NCBI GenBank assembly: GCA_910575255.1
Contig: CAJTEM010000003.1
Span: forward strand, 62,001 to 126,000
Source: Lachnospiraceae bacterium
GTDB lineage: Bacteria; Bacillota; Clostridia; Lachnospirales; Lachnospiraceae
DNA length: 64,000 nucleotides
Direction: 5' to 3'
Part shown: piece after piece, positions 6,544 to 15,155 of the stretch
Layout of the letters: each line of letters begins with the position of its first letter
Numbering within the stretch: position 1 is the first letter of the stretch
Program-made: the position numbers and the translations under genes
Notes under the pieces: generated by a model
The model's database searches: none
Told to the model about the DNA's origin: nothing
Seen by the model: only the letters and a program-made list of their open reading frames with translations

Positions 6544-8409
6544 TCACACCAGACTCGCCGCGCCGATTACCGCCGCATCCTTTCCCAGAGCTGCCGGCTC
6601 CAGATCCGGAATCTCTCCGGATTCTGCCCCAAAGCAGTTCTCCCTCATCATCCTGCGCAGCGGCTCCAGGATCATTCGTTCTCTCTCCCTGCCAAGCCTG
6701 CATACTCCTCCGCCCAGCAGAATCAGCTGCGGGCGGAAAATATTTACAATATTCACCAGGCCGGTTCCCAGCTTCTTCACAAAATCATCCAGTATTTTCC
6801 GCGCACGTTCATCCCCGGCAAGAGCCATAGCAAGCAGCTCCTCAAGAGGCATAGCCGTGCCAAAGACCGCCTTTGTCCTTTTGTCAAGCGCGGTCTCGGA
6901 CACATACGCCTCCAGACATCCCCGCCTGCCGCAGGTACAGACCTCCCCGTCCTCCACGATCACCATATGGCCGAATTCCATTCCGCCTGTTCCCCTGCCG
7001 TCGTAGATTTTCCCCTCCAGAATCACTCCGCCGCCCACGCCGGCGCCCAGAGTCAGCATAACCACGTCCTGATGATCCCGTCCGGCGCCGACTAAAGCCT
7101 CCCCCAACGCCGCACAGTCCGCGTCATTGGCAGCCCTTACCGGCACAGGCAAAGATTCGCTCATTCTTTTCGTCAGTTCTACCTCTTTCCAGCAGATATT
7201 ATTGGAATACCGCACGATTCCCCGTCTCCGGTCTACCGTCCCGGCGACTCCCACGCCCACGCCGGCACAGCGATCCATGGGAATCTCTTCCTGCGCCAGC
7301 AGCCCGGATATCTCCTTTGCCGTCTCCGCAATCACTGCCGCGGCTCCCTTCTCCTTCCGGGTTGGGATGGTTTTTACAGCAAGGATCTTTTGATGTTCAT
7401 CCACCAGTCCGATACGGATCTCTTTCCCGCTTATCCATGCGCCCACACGTACAGAGCCTGCCTTTTCCCGAATGGTGGTGATCAGCACGTCGCAGCTTCC
7501 CTCGATCTCATAGGCCCCGCTGCCTGCTGCCAGAAAAAAGCTGTCTCCCTTTTTGTACCCCAGCGTTTCTCCTCCGCAGGTGATCTCCCCGGCTCCGTCC
7601 AGAAACAAGAGGCTTACAAAGGACTGGTCTGTCACATTTCCCTCCACCCGCCGTATCATATTGCCATCCAGATTCAGCTTATCCACCGTGAAATAATCGC
7701 AGTCTGCCACATGGGGATAGCTGCTCTTGCTCTTGATAATAGGCACCCGGTTAGTCACTGCCAGAGCCTTCTCGATATGCAGATCCCGCTTTCTCCCATC
7801 CTTTCCCACCCGTCCGTAGTCATAAACCCGGTAAGTGACATTGGAATTCTGCTGAATCTCCGCAATGAGAATATCCCTGCCAATGGCATGAATCGTTCCG
7901 GACTCAATAAAAAGCACATCTCCCTTCTGCACCGGCACAGCATGGAGCACTTCCAGCAGAGTATCCTCCCGGATCCTCTGGGCGAATTCCTCCCTGGATA
8001 TCTCCCTCTGAAAGCCGTAATAAAGGTATGCCTCCTCCCCGGCCTCCATCACATACCACATCTCGGTCTTGCCATACTGTCCCTCATTCTGCAAGGCATA
8101 CCTGTTATCCGGATGAACCTGAATCGACAGATTATCCTTAGCGTCAATAAATTTGGTCAGAATAGGGAAATCCCGGAAACGTCTGCAGTTCTTACCCAGC
8201 ACCTGTTTTCCTTCTGCATCAATATATTCCTGCAGGGTTTTCCCCTTATAAGCTCCGTTTTCGATATAAGAAGGCCCTGCAGGATGGCAGGAAAGCTCCC
8301 ACGTCTCGGCAAGTACTTCCCCCGGATACTCTTTTCCGTATTCCTCCACCAGACGGTGGCCGCCCCACAGATAATCCTTACAGCTGGGTTTCAGCTTTAA
8401 TATACTCAT
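6544..8409 (-). CDS. Mannose-6-phosphate isomerase fused to a ROK sugar kinase
   Basis: The start is ATG at 8409 (MSILKLKPSCKDYLWGG) with GGAAAGGAAA upstream; an in-frame extension to 8481 has no matching signal. Residues 1 to about 315 form a class I ManA: the YLWGG start, the zinc-site QVHPDN, KTEMWYVME, and AIGRDILIAEIQQNSN. From about residue 325 a complete ROK kinase follows: VGVGVAGTVD, the phosphate/sugar loop ANDADCAALGEA, LGAGVGGGVI, and the zinc motif CTCGRRGCLEAY. One polypeptide could thus phosphorylate mannose or glucose and convert mannose-6-phosphate to fructose-6-phosphate. It is the last gene of the mannan operon, 156 bases after the phosphohexomutase. The frame is continuous, so the fusion is not an artefact of reading. 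Sugar specificity of the ROK half is inferred. Confidence 0.9.
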   Translation of the reverse strand: MSILKLKPSCKDYLWGGHRLVEEYGKEYPGEVLAETWELSCHPAGPSYIENGAYKGKTLQEYIDAEGKQVLGKNCRRFRDFPILTKFIDAKDNLSIQVHPDNRYALQNEGQYGKTEMWYVMEAGEEAYLYYGFQREISREEFAQRIREDTLLEVLHAVPVQKGDVLFIESGTIHAIGRDILIAEIQQNSNVTYRVYDYGRVGKDGRKRDLHIEKALAVTNRVPIIKSKSSYPHVADCDYFTVDKLNLDGNMIRRVEGNVTDQSFVSLLFLDGAGEITCGGETLGYKKGDSFFLAAGSGAYEIEGSCDVLITTIREKAGSVRVGAWISGKEIRIGLVDEHQKILAVKTIPTRKEKGAAAVIAETAKEISGLLAQEEIPMDRCAGVGVGVAGTVDRRRGIVRYSNNICWKEVELTKRMSESLPVPVRAANDADCAALGEALVGAGRDHQDVVMLTLGAGVGGGVILEGKIYDGRGTGGMEFGHMVIVEDGEVCTCGRRGCLEAYVSETALDKRTKAVFGTAMPLEELLAMALAGDERARKILDDFVKKLGTGLVNIVNIFRPQLILLGGGVCRLGRERERMILEPLRRMMRENCFGAESGEIPDLEPAALGKDAAVIGAASLV

Positions 8410-8523
8410 AGCTCGCCTGTTTCCTTTCCTTTCTGTCTGGCATTCCAATGCCCTTTCTTTTCCGAATATGTCTCCCCGCAAAACCCGTTTTCCCGCAGAT
8501 ACTGCCGGCCTTTCCGCCCATCC

Positions 8524-8595
8524 TTTTCACTCCCCTGCCAGTTCCCGGACAGCCGCTTCAGCCTTTCACTCTCCCGCCAGTTCCCGGACAGCCGC
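8524..8595 (-). repeat. 39-bp tandem duplication at the 3' end of the mutase gene
   Basis: The segment with GTTCCCGGACAGCCGC occurs at 8541 and again at 8580, a 39-base period. On the minus strand the gene ends ...AVRELAGE-stop, and the next 13 codons repeat AVRELAGE-stop. The duplication is in frame (13 codons) but follows the stop codon, so the protein is unchanged. Confidence 0.7.
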
Positions 8596-10308
8596 CGTCA
8601 GTTTCTCCAGTTTTTCTCCTGCCTCTTCCCGGCTCCCGCCCTTAACCCCCATATAAAACTTCACCTTGGGTTCCGTCCCTGACGGGCGGATACAGCACCA
8701 GTTATCCCCCTCCAAGTCAAAATACAGCACATTGGACTCCGGAAGCCCGGAAGGCGTCTCCTCCCCGGTTCCATAATCCAGGATCCTTCCTTTTTTGTAA
8801 TCCCGAAACCATTTCACCCGATACCCACCGATCCTGTCCGGCGGCTCCTTCCGGATTCTTTCCAGAAGTTCACGGATTTTCTGCGCTCCTTCCTGCCCCT
8901 TCCTGGCAATGGTGCAGAGTCCCTCCTGAAAGTATCCATATTTTTCATACAGGCACTCCATCTGCTGACACAGAGTCAGCCCCTGAGACCGGTAGTACGC
9001 AGCCGCCTCGCACAGAGCCATCACGGCCGCCACGGCATCTTTGTCCCTGGCATGGGTTCCCACCAGGCATCCGTAACTCTCCTCATATCCGAATAGAAAC
9101 TCACGGCTGTGATCCTGTTCAAAAAACTTAATCTGCTCCCCGATATACTTAAAGCCTGTCAGAGTCTCGATTCTCTCCACCCCATAGGCCCTGGCAATCC
9201 CGCAGGACATTTTCCCGGAAACAATCGTCGTCACCACAGCCCCGTTCACCGGTATAGCCTTAAGCTCCCGCTTCTGAGAAAGGATATACTCCAGAATGAT
9301 CATTCCCGACATATTTCCGGTAAATGCCTCATACTCCCCGGTTTCCCGGTTCTTCGCATAAATGCCCAGCCGGTCTGCGTCCGGATCTGTGGCAAGCACT
9401 ATATCCGCGTCCACCTGTCCGGCCAGCTTTAATGCCAGGGCAAACGCATTCTTATCCTCCGGATTGGGATAACTGACGGTGGGAAAATCCCCGTCCGGCA
9501 GTTCCTGTTCCGGCACCACATAGATGTGCGCAAATCCCAGCTCCCGCAAAATACGCCGCACCGGAAGATTTCCAGTCCCATGCAAAGGCGTATAGACGAT
9601 CCTCATATCCCTGCCCTGTTCCCGGATAGTCTCCGGATGAATCACCAGCTTTTTCAGCTCCTCCATATAGGCGTCGTCGATCTCTGTACCGACCACCTGG
9701 TACAGCCCTCCGGCCTGCGCCTCTTCCTGCTCCATGGTACGCGTCTGGACAAAATCCGTAATGGCATTAACCTCCCCGATGATCTCCTTATCCCTGGGTG
9801 CCGTGATCTGGGCTCCATCCTCCCAGTAAACCTTGTAGCCGTTATATTCCGGCGGATTATGGCTGGCCGTCACCACAATCCCTGCAATACATTTCAGATG
9901 ACGCAGGGCAAAGGACAGCATGGGTGTCGGACGCAGCGACTCGAAAATGTAAACACGGATTCCGTTCGCCGCCAGGCACAGCGCCGCCTCCTTTGCAAAT
10001 TCCGGCGACATCCGGCGGGAATCAAAGGCAATGGCAACGCCCCGCTCCTCCCCCTGATTCTTTCTGATATAATTGGCAAGGCCCTGGGTGGCCTTCCTCA
10101 CCGTATACACATTCATCCGGTTTGTACCCGCTCCCAGCACACCCCGCAGCCCGCCGGTCCCGAATTCCAGATCCCGGTAAAACCGGTCTGTAAGCTCTGC
10201 TTCATTTCCCTCCAGAGCCCGCAGTTCTGCCTTTGTCCCTTCATCAAATACCGGCGACTCCAGCCACAACCGGCAGCGTTCTGCCACCTGCTTCTTCATC
10301 TCCGCCAT
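8566..10308 (-). CDS. Phosphohexomutase (phosphomannomutase/phosphoglucomutase)
   Basis: The start is ATG at 10308, with AGGAGG nine bases before it; the longer upstream frame is not used. The product of about 580 residues has all alpha-D-phosphohexomutase signatures: active-site serine loop TASHNPPEYNGYKVYW, metal loop DPDADRLG, sugar-specificity loop GYEESYG and phosphate loop RPSGTEPK. In this operon its likely job is converting mannose-1-phosphate, released by the two GH130 phosphorylases, to mannose-6-phosphate for ManA. A close paralogue lies at 58270-60006, outside the locus. Intergenic spacing to GH130_1 is 53 bases, in one transcription unit. Glucose-1-phosphate may also be a substrate. 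Confidence 0.9.
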   Translation of the reverse strand: MAEMKKQVAERCRLWLESPVFDEGTKAELRALEGNEAELTDRFYRDLEFGTGGLRGVLGAGTNRMNVYTVRKATQGLANYIRKNQGEERGVAIAFDSRRMSPEFAKEAALCLAANGIRVYIFESLRPTPMLSFALRHLKCIAGIVVTASHNPPEYNGYKVYWEDGAQITAPRDKEIIGEVNAITDFVQTRTMEQEEAQAGGLYQVVGTEIDDAYMEELKKLVIHPETIREQGRDMRIVYTPLHGTGNLPVRRILRELGFAHIYVVPEQELPDGDFPTVSYPNPEDKNAFALALKLAGQVDADIVLATDPDADRLGIYAKNRETGEYEAFTGNMSGMIILEYILSQKRELKAIPVNGAVVTTIVSGKMSCGIARAYGVERIETLTGFKYIGEQIKFFEQDHSREFLFGYEESYGCLVGTHARDKDAVAAVMALCEAAAYYRSQGLTLCQQMECLYEKYGYFQEGLCTIARKGQEGAQKIRELLERIRKEPPDRIGGYRVKWFRDYKKGRILDYGTGEETPSGLPESNVLYFDLEGDNWCCIRPSGTEPKVKFYMGVKGGSREEAGEKLEKLTAAVRELAGE

Positions 10309-10361
10309 ATTAATAACCTCCTGTTTTTCTCCCGCAATTCTCCCCCGGCCCGTTTCCTGCC

Positions 10362-11537
10362 TTATTCCTGCTCTTCCAGCAGTTTCCGGTTCTTCCGGAT
10401 CAGTTCCGCCCGCTGCCGCACACAATCCGCGCTTCTCCCCGGATCCCGCGGCGTTTCAAACACATAGTCCGCCAGCTTCTCCAGTGTCGTTTCTGCCACA
10501 TGCATCCGCGTATCCGACGACGCATAATAGATCAGCACCTGCCCATTCTCCCGGACAACGGCACCGTTGGTAAACACCACATTTGACACATCCCCCACCC
10601 GCTCCCAGCCTCTGGGCGCAATCAAAAACCCCGACGGCTCCGCGATCACCTGCTCCGGGTGGTCCAAATCCGTGGCAAAAGCATAGATCACATACCGCAG
10701 GCCGGCCGCCGTATTGCGGACGCCATGGGCAATATGAATCCATCCCCTTTCTGTCCGAATCGGCACCGCACCGGCGCCGTTTTTCGACTCTGTAATCGTA
10801 TGATATTTGCGCAGACTGGTCATGATCTCCTCATCAATCACCGCATGTGTGATATCCTCACACAGCCCAAAGCCCACACCGCCGCCGCTTCCCGTATCAA
10901 TAAAATCATCCATAGGCCGGGTATAAAAAGCATACTTTCCGTTCACAAACTCCGGGTGCAGCACCACATTCCTCTGCTGAGGCGAGCGCAGTGTCACCAG
11001 GTTGGGAAGCCGTTCCCAGTTCTTCAAATCCTTTGTCCGCACAATCCCCGCCGCTGCCACTGCCGCTGAAAGGTCTTTCACTGAAGTATCCTTGCTCTCC
11101 GAACAGAACACCCCATAAATATATCCGTCCTCATGCTTTGTCAGCCGCATATCATACACATTGGTCTCCTCCGGACAGGTATCCGGCAGCACTGCCGGCT
11201 CCTCCCAGAAGCGAAAACCATCCACCCCGCTCTCACTCTCTGCCACGGCAAAGAAGGACTTTCTGTCATTCCCCTCCACCCGCACCACCAGGCAGATCTT
11301 CCCGTCCAGTTCCACCGCGCCGGAATTCATCACCGCATTCACCCCCAGCCGCTCCATAAAATACGGGTTCGTTGTCTCATCCAGATCATACCGCCACTCC
11401 ACCGGAATATGCTCTCTGGTCAGTACCGGGTCCACATAACGTTCATAAATCCCGTTATAAAAATCCGCCTTCTCATTTTTCCTCGCAATCAGCCTCTCCA
11501 GCTTATCCTTCTCTGCCTGATATCTCTCATGAACCAT
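10362..11537 (-). CDS. GH130_1 4-O-beta-D-mannosyl-D-glucose phosphorylase
   Basis: The 391-residue cytoplasmic protein has the five-bladed propeller features of GH130: the N-terminal [20 protein letters not shown], the proposed proton donor Asp129 in [13 protein letters not shown], then [20 protein letters not shown] and GGAGAV-like [22 protein letters not shown] helical N-terminal extension of about 35 residues is typical of subfamily 1. It should phosphorolyse mannosyl-beta-1,4-glucose to mannose-1-phosphate and glucose. The epimerase that makes this substrate from mannobiose is encoded immediately upstream, and the mutase for mannose-1-phosphate downstream. Subfamily assignment is by recall of family features and context. 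Confidence 0.88.
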   Translation of the reverse strand: MVHERYQAEKDKLERLIARKNEKADFYNGIYERYVDPVLTREHIPVEWRYDLDETTNPYFMERLGVNAVMNSGAVELDGKICLVVRVEGNDRKSFFAVAESESGVDGFRFWEEPAVLPDTCPEETNVYDMRLTKHEDGYIYGVFCSESKDTSVKDLSAAVAAAGIVRTKDLKNWERLPNLVTLRSPQQRNVVLHPEFVNGKYAFYTRPMDDFIDTGSGGGVGFGLCEDITHAVIDEEIMTSLRKYHTITESKNGAGAVPIRTERGWIHIAHGVRNTAAGLRYVIYAFATDLDHPEQVIAEPSGFLIAPRGWERVGDVSNVVFTNGAVVRENGQVLIYYASSDTRMHVAETTLEKLADYVFETPRDPGRSADCVRQRAELIRKNRKLLEEQE

Positions 11538-11732
11538 CTCTGCACCTCATTCTTTCTTCTTGCTTACCCTACAGCTTCCTTTTCCCAAAGTCAAATCCTT
11601 CCGTTCCTCGCGTCCAAAAACATCTGCGTCAGATCCCTTTCCCGGGTGTACCCGAAAACGTCTCATTCCTTTTTTCATGTCACGTCCAAAAAAATCCTCA
11701 TTTCCTCTTTCCCTGGCACCTCCGGAAATTTC

Positions 11733-12899
11733 TCATTTCTTCATCCTCCGGATCACCTCCATGCACATTCTTCCGTTATGGTAGGGACATTTCCAGGGCT
11801 CCACAATCGGCTCCCCCTCAACCGGCCTGCCGATCTCATCCACCCGCCAGTACCACTCCGATCCCTCTCTCTTGTCAACCATCACCTGGTCAATATACTC
11901 CCAGATGTCCCTGGCCGCCTCCAAAAAATATTCTTTTTCCGGCCACTTCTCCCATGCATTCAGAAATCCCACAACCGCCTCTGCCTGCACCCACCAGATT
12001 CGATCCGTATTGTCCGCGCCGTTTTCACACTCATTCATCACACTGTGATCCCGATACGCCCGCTCACAGATCTCCTCCGCCAGATCCAGAATAACCGGCT
12101 CCATCTTCCTCGTACAGCGCTCATCCCCCAGCACCCGGCAGCCCCGGTCCAAAAGCCACGACGACTCAATATCATGTCCATAGGAATGAAGGTCAATCAG
12201 CGAATTCCATTCCCCGTCAAAAAACACCTCCTGCCGTCTTTTCTCCGGGTTATAGACCTTATCTGCAAACACATCCAGAATCTCCCGAAGCTTCTGCGCC
12301 ACATCCGCCCTGTGATCCACCCGGTAAAGCTCCGTATAAGCCTCAAACACATGAAGCAGCGTATTCATGGTCCGCGTCGCCGTCACCCCGTTCTCCGAAA
12401 GCTTCTCATTAGATACCGGCACAAAATCCCGGCTAAATGCTTCCCCATATCCCCCCTCATCTCTGCACCGGGTCTCAATCAACTCATACAGGTCATAAGC
12501 CAGCTTCAGCGCCTCTTTATTTTTGCTGGCTGCATAGTAGGAGGACAATGCATACACCGCAAACGCCTGATTGTAGGTATGCTTTGTGTCATCCTCTGTC
12601 TTCCCGCCGCATCCCAGAGACCAGTATACCCCTCCGAAATCTCTGTCCACACAAAAATCCCGCAAAAACAAATAGGCATGCTCCCCGTATTTCAGCAGTT
12701 CCGGATCCTTCAATGTCAGATAAGCATTAGAAAAAAACCATAAAATACGGCTGTTTAAGATAACCCCCTTCACCGCCTCCCTGTCCGGTTCCAGGTTATA
12801 GCCCACATACCCATAGAACCCTCCTCTATGCCAGTCCGCCAGCCCCTCCCAAAAGGGAATCAGCTTTTTCCTCAAATGCTCCTCAATCTGCTGTACCAT
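11733..12899 (-). CDS. AGE-family cellobiose/mannobiose 2-epimerase
   Basis: The start is ATG at 12899 (MVQQIEEHLRKKLIPFWEGL) after GAGGAGAGAAGG; the ATG at 12920 has a poor site. The protein of about 388 residues matches the N-acylglucosamine/cellobiose 2-epimerase fold, an (alpha/alpha)6 barrel. It has GGFYGYVG near the N-terminus, RILWFFSNAY, the catalytic-His segment SYGHDIESSWLL, DRIWWVQAEAVVGF, and the C-terminal KCPYHNGRMCME with a second conserved His. In mannan loci this enzyme converts beta-1,4-mannobiose to mannosyl-glucose, the substrate of the next gene. It is the first gene of the four-gene operon ending at 6544. The 195-base gap to GH130_1 shows nothing notable. Confidence 0.9.
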   Translation of the reverse strand: MVQQIEEHLRKKLIPFWEGLADWHRGGFYGYVGYNLEPDREAVKGVILNSRILWFFSNAYLTLKDPELLKYGEHAYLFLRDFCVDRDFGGVYWSLGCGGKTEDDTKHTYNQAFAVYALSSYYAASKNKEALKLAYDLYELIETRCRDEGGYGEAFSRDFVPVSNEKLSENGVTATRTMNTLLHVFEAYTELYRVDHRADVAQKLREILDVFADKVYNPEKRRQEVFFDGEWNSLIDLHSYGHDIESSWLLDRGCRVLGDERCTRKMEPVILDLAEEICERAYRDHSVMNECENGADNTDRIWWVQAEAVVGFLNAWEKWPEKEYFLEAARDIWEYIDQVMVDKREGSEWYWRVDEIGRPVEGEPIVEPWKCPYHNGRMCMEVIRRMKK

Positions 12900-12984
12900 C
12901 CTTCTCTCCTCTTCTTTCATGTAAATAATAAATTTTCATTACTTTCAGACTACGTTTTCCTTTTGCTATACACAAAGTCATATC

Positions 12985-13110
12985 CCAGATTTTTATTCTT
13001 TTAAGCTTATATTTTAAGCTTAATTTCTCCCTTTTACTAATTAATTTAATTATATATCTACGATTAAAATTAATCAAGCTTTTTTTGATTTAATCTGTAA
13101 TTAATTTATG
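12985..13110 (-). promoter_or_regulatory. AT-rich promoter/operator region of the epimerase operon
   Basis: The region is almost pure A/T, with overlapping palindrome-like motifs: ACTAATTAATTTAATTA near 13037 and GATTAAAATTAATC near 13065. Similar TTAATTTAATTA-type motifs stand upstream of GH36 (17485-17665), the importer genes (36325-36540) and the LacI gene (37755-37785). They are candidate binding sites for the locus regulator. No exact consensus or -10/-35 pair could be fixed. Confidence 0.4.
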
Positions 13111-13175
13111 AAAAATTTCAAAATGACCTTGATATAGCTATCCCGCCCGGTTAAAATACCAATATAATGATACCA

Positions 13176-13238
13176 GGGTCTAAAGTTCAAAAATCCGATG
13201 CAAGCTTGCTTGCAAGAGGATTTTTGAACTTGGGACCC
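13176..13238 (+). repeat. Leader hairpin upstream of the sce7726-like gene
   Basis: A 21-base stem (19 pairs matching) flanks a 21-base loop that itself contains TGCAAGCTTGCTTGCA. The arm includes AAGTTCAAAAATCC and its complement. It lies between a TATAAT box (13163-13168) and the start codon at 13302, so it would sit in the 5' leader. There is no T-run after it. Its build (variable stem around a palindromic loop) resembles the palindromes at 32-33 and 52-53 kb. Confidence 0.6.
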
Positions 13239-13301
13239 GCCAAAAATATATCAAACCTTCTTACCCTCCGTGTACAAGGGGACACAGACAGGAGAAAACA
13301 C

Positions 13302-13886
13302 ATGCTATACGACAAAGATATCCGGGAACCATTGTTTGATTTTCTTGAAGAACGATACGGAAAAACCCGCATCATAGAAGAAAAACAGGTAGGCAGATCC
13401 CGCGCCGACGTGATTCTGGTGCGGCCCTCTGACCTTACGGGAATCGAGATTAAAAGCGACGCTGATACCTACGCACGCTTAGAAAGACAGATCAAAGATT
13501 ACGACCAGTATTTTGACTTTAACTATGTGGCCGCAGGCTCCCGCCATGGAATCCATATTGCTGAACATGTACCGCCATGGTGGGGCATTATCACCATCGA
13601 GCAGGAAGAAACAGGGGTAGACTTTTACATGCTGCGAGAGGCCGCCCCGAATCCCAACCGCCGTCTCCGGGCCAAGCTGAGCCTTTTGTGGAGGCCGGAA
13701 CTTGCCCATATTCAGGAAATCAATCAAATGCCCAAATACCGGGAAAAAAGCAAAGTCTTTGTCATAGATAAGATTCTGTCAAAGGTCCCCGAGCCTCTTC
13801 TCCATGAGCAGATCAGCCAGGAACTGTTTGAGCGAGACTATACCACCATTGAGGAAACCATCCGGCAATACAAAAGAAGCCGGTAG
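13302..13886 (+). CDS. sce7726-family nuclease-like protein
   Basis: The start is ATG at 13302 with AGGAG seven bases before. The 194-residue protein begins MLYDKDIREPLFDFLEERYG and carries EEKQVGRSRADVILV and GIEIKSDADTYARLERQIKD. The D...ExK spacing (RADVILV...IEIKSD) is the PD-(D/E)XK nuclease pattern of the sce7726 group. The remainder (PPWWGIITIE, then NPNRRLRAKLSLLWRPELA) fits that family. It is on the opposite strand inside the mannan locus, with a strong hairpin in its leader and nuclease-gene remnants nearby, so it is probably an accessory gene. Family members are common in Firmicutes without an established role. Activity is inferred from the motif. Confidence 0.75.
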   Translation: MLYDKDIREPLFDFLEERYGKTRIIEEKQVGRSRADVILVRPSDLTGIEIKSDADTYARLERQIKDYDQYFDFNYVAAGSRHGIHIAEHVPPWWGIITIEQEETGVDFYMLREAAPNPNRRLRAKLSLLWRPELAHIQEINQMPKYREKSKVFVIDKILSKVPEPLLHEQISQELFERDYTTIEETIRQYKRSR

Positions 13887-13914
13887 CTGCTGCTTATCTG
13901 CCTCCTGTCAGCAC

Positions 13915-14017
13915 AGTCTTCCCCCTGAATGCAAATCCATACCAACAGAGCTTTGATAAAATCATTATAGTCATCAACTGATTCCGCAAACCACTCCTGC
14001 ACCAAAGTTTCAAACAT
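13915..14017 (-). pseudogene. Fragment of an AAA-ATPase-like/PDDEXK_9 family gene
   Basis: The minus-strand frame MFETLVQEWFAESVDDYNDF followed by IKALLV resembles an internal segment of the abundant Lachnospiraceae family with an N-terminal AAA-ATPase-like domain and a C-terminal PDDEXK_9 nuclease domain. The flanks do not continue the family. A larger remnant of the same family is at 17914-18575. This is recognition by recall, so confidence is limited. Confidence 0.35.
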
Positions 14018-14055
14018 TAAATGCACTTCTCTGTTGGCACAAACATTTCTTTCCG

Positions 14056-14090
14056 ACAAAAAGAAAGCACTCCGTCTGTGGAATGCTTTC
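14056..14090 (-). terminator. Terminator after GH130_2
   Basis: On the minus strand GAAAGCA...TGCTTTC forms a stem extended by TCC/GGA, followed by TTTTTG. It begins about a dozen bases after the stop codon and closes the GH36-GH130_2 operon. Confidence 0.7.
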
Positions 14091-14101
14091 CATGCTTTCT
14101 C

Positions 14102-15115
14102 CTACCGAATCCCGATCTCCTTATCACTCTCCGTCAGCCTGCTGTGCTCCTTAATATAAGCCCCGATCTCATCCGCCCTGGTAAAGGCCAGCCCGATATA
14201 ACTGTCCGCCGCCCCATAATAAATGGCAATCCGCCCGTCCGCCGGGTCGCAGACCGTGGCGCAGGGGAAACACACATTGGGCACAAACCCCCGCTCCTCA
14301 TACCACTCCTCCGGAGCCAGAAGGAAATTCTCACAACGGTATTTCACCACCGAAGGATTCTCAATATCCAGAATCGCCCCGCCGATGCTGTACACATACC
14401 CATTGCAGGTCCCTGTCACCCCGTGGTAGAACAACAGCCAGCCCTCATCCGTCTCAATGGGCGCGGCCCCGCCGCCGATCTTTAACACCTGCCACCACTC
14501 TTCCCCTTTGCCCATCACATGACGGTGCTTCCCCCAGTACACCAGATCCGGGCTCTCGCTGAGGAAAATATCCCCGAAAGGCGTATGGCCGCTGTCACTG
14601 GGCCGGGACAGCATCATAAAGTTCCCGTTCACCTTTCTGGGAAACAGCACCGCATTCCGGTTAAAGGGCAGGAAAGGATTCTCCAGCCGCTCAAACACCT
14701 TGAAATCCTTCGTCTTTGCCATCCCAATAGCCGCCCCGTAAAAGTCCTGGCACCAGATCACATAGTAGGTATCCTCCACCTTCACCAGCCTCGGGTCATA
14801 GGCATACTTCGGCATGAATTCCTTACCGTCCTTATTCACAAAACGAATCTTCTCCTCCTCAAAATCCCAGTGGATTCCGTCCCCGCTTCTCCCCAGATAA
14901 ATGTAGGGAACTCCGTTGACCTGCTCCCCCCGGAACACACCGATAAACCCGTCCTCATAGGGCACTACCGCGGAATTGAATATCCTGGCAACCCCCTTTA
15001 CCGGATTCCTCCCGATAATCGGGTTCTCCCGATAACGCCACACCGGCGCGTCCTTATGAATTGCCTCCGGCTCCTGCCACGGCATATTTTTGATTGCTGG
15101 CGCAATAATCTTCAT
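14102..15115 (-). CDS. GH130_2 beta-1,4-mannooligosaccharide phosphorylase
   Basis: The 337-residue cytoplasmic protein is a GH130 propeller. It shows NPIIGRNPVKGVARIFNSAV, YAYDPRLVKVEDTYYVIWCQ with the proposed proton donor near Asp107, PFNRNAVLFPRKVNGNFMML, SRPSDSGHTPFGDIF, and GGGAAPIETDEGWLLFYHGV. The short N-terminus without the helical extension and the sequence pattern fit subfamily 2. That subfamily removes mannose from the non-reducing end of mannooligosaccharides as mannose-1-phosphate. It follows GH36 by 40 bases, so debranching and phosphorolysis are co-expressed. The paralogue at 10362 is the mannosyl-glucose enzyme. Confidence 0.88.
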   Translation of the reverse strand: MKIIAPAIKNMPWQEPEAIHKDAPVWRYRENPIIGRNPVKGVARIFNSAVVPYEDGFIGVFRGEQVNGVPYIYLGRSGDGIHWDFEEEKIRFVNKDGKEFMPKYAYDPRLVKVEDTYYVIWCQDFYGAAIGMAKTKDFKVFERLENPFLPFNRNAVLFPRKVNGNFMMLSRPSDSGHTPFGDIFLSESPDLVYWGKHRHVMGKGEEWWQVLKIGGGAAPIETDEGWLLFYHGVTGTCNGYVYSIGGAILDIENPSVVKYRCENFLLAPEEWYEERGFVPNVCFPCATVCDPADGRIAIYYGAADSYIGLAFTRADEIGAYIKEHSRLTESDKEIGIR

Positions 15116-15155
15116 CCTGATATCCTCCGATTTAATCCTTCTTTCATTTGTTCCT

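Noticed and set aside
11133-12743. A 536-codon plus-strand frame
   Set aside because: It is antisense to the GH130_1 and epimerase genes, which show clear catalytic motifs. Composition is typical of a shadow frame.
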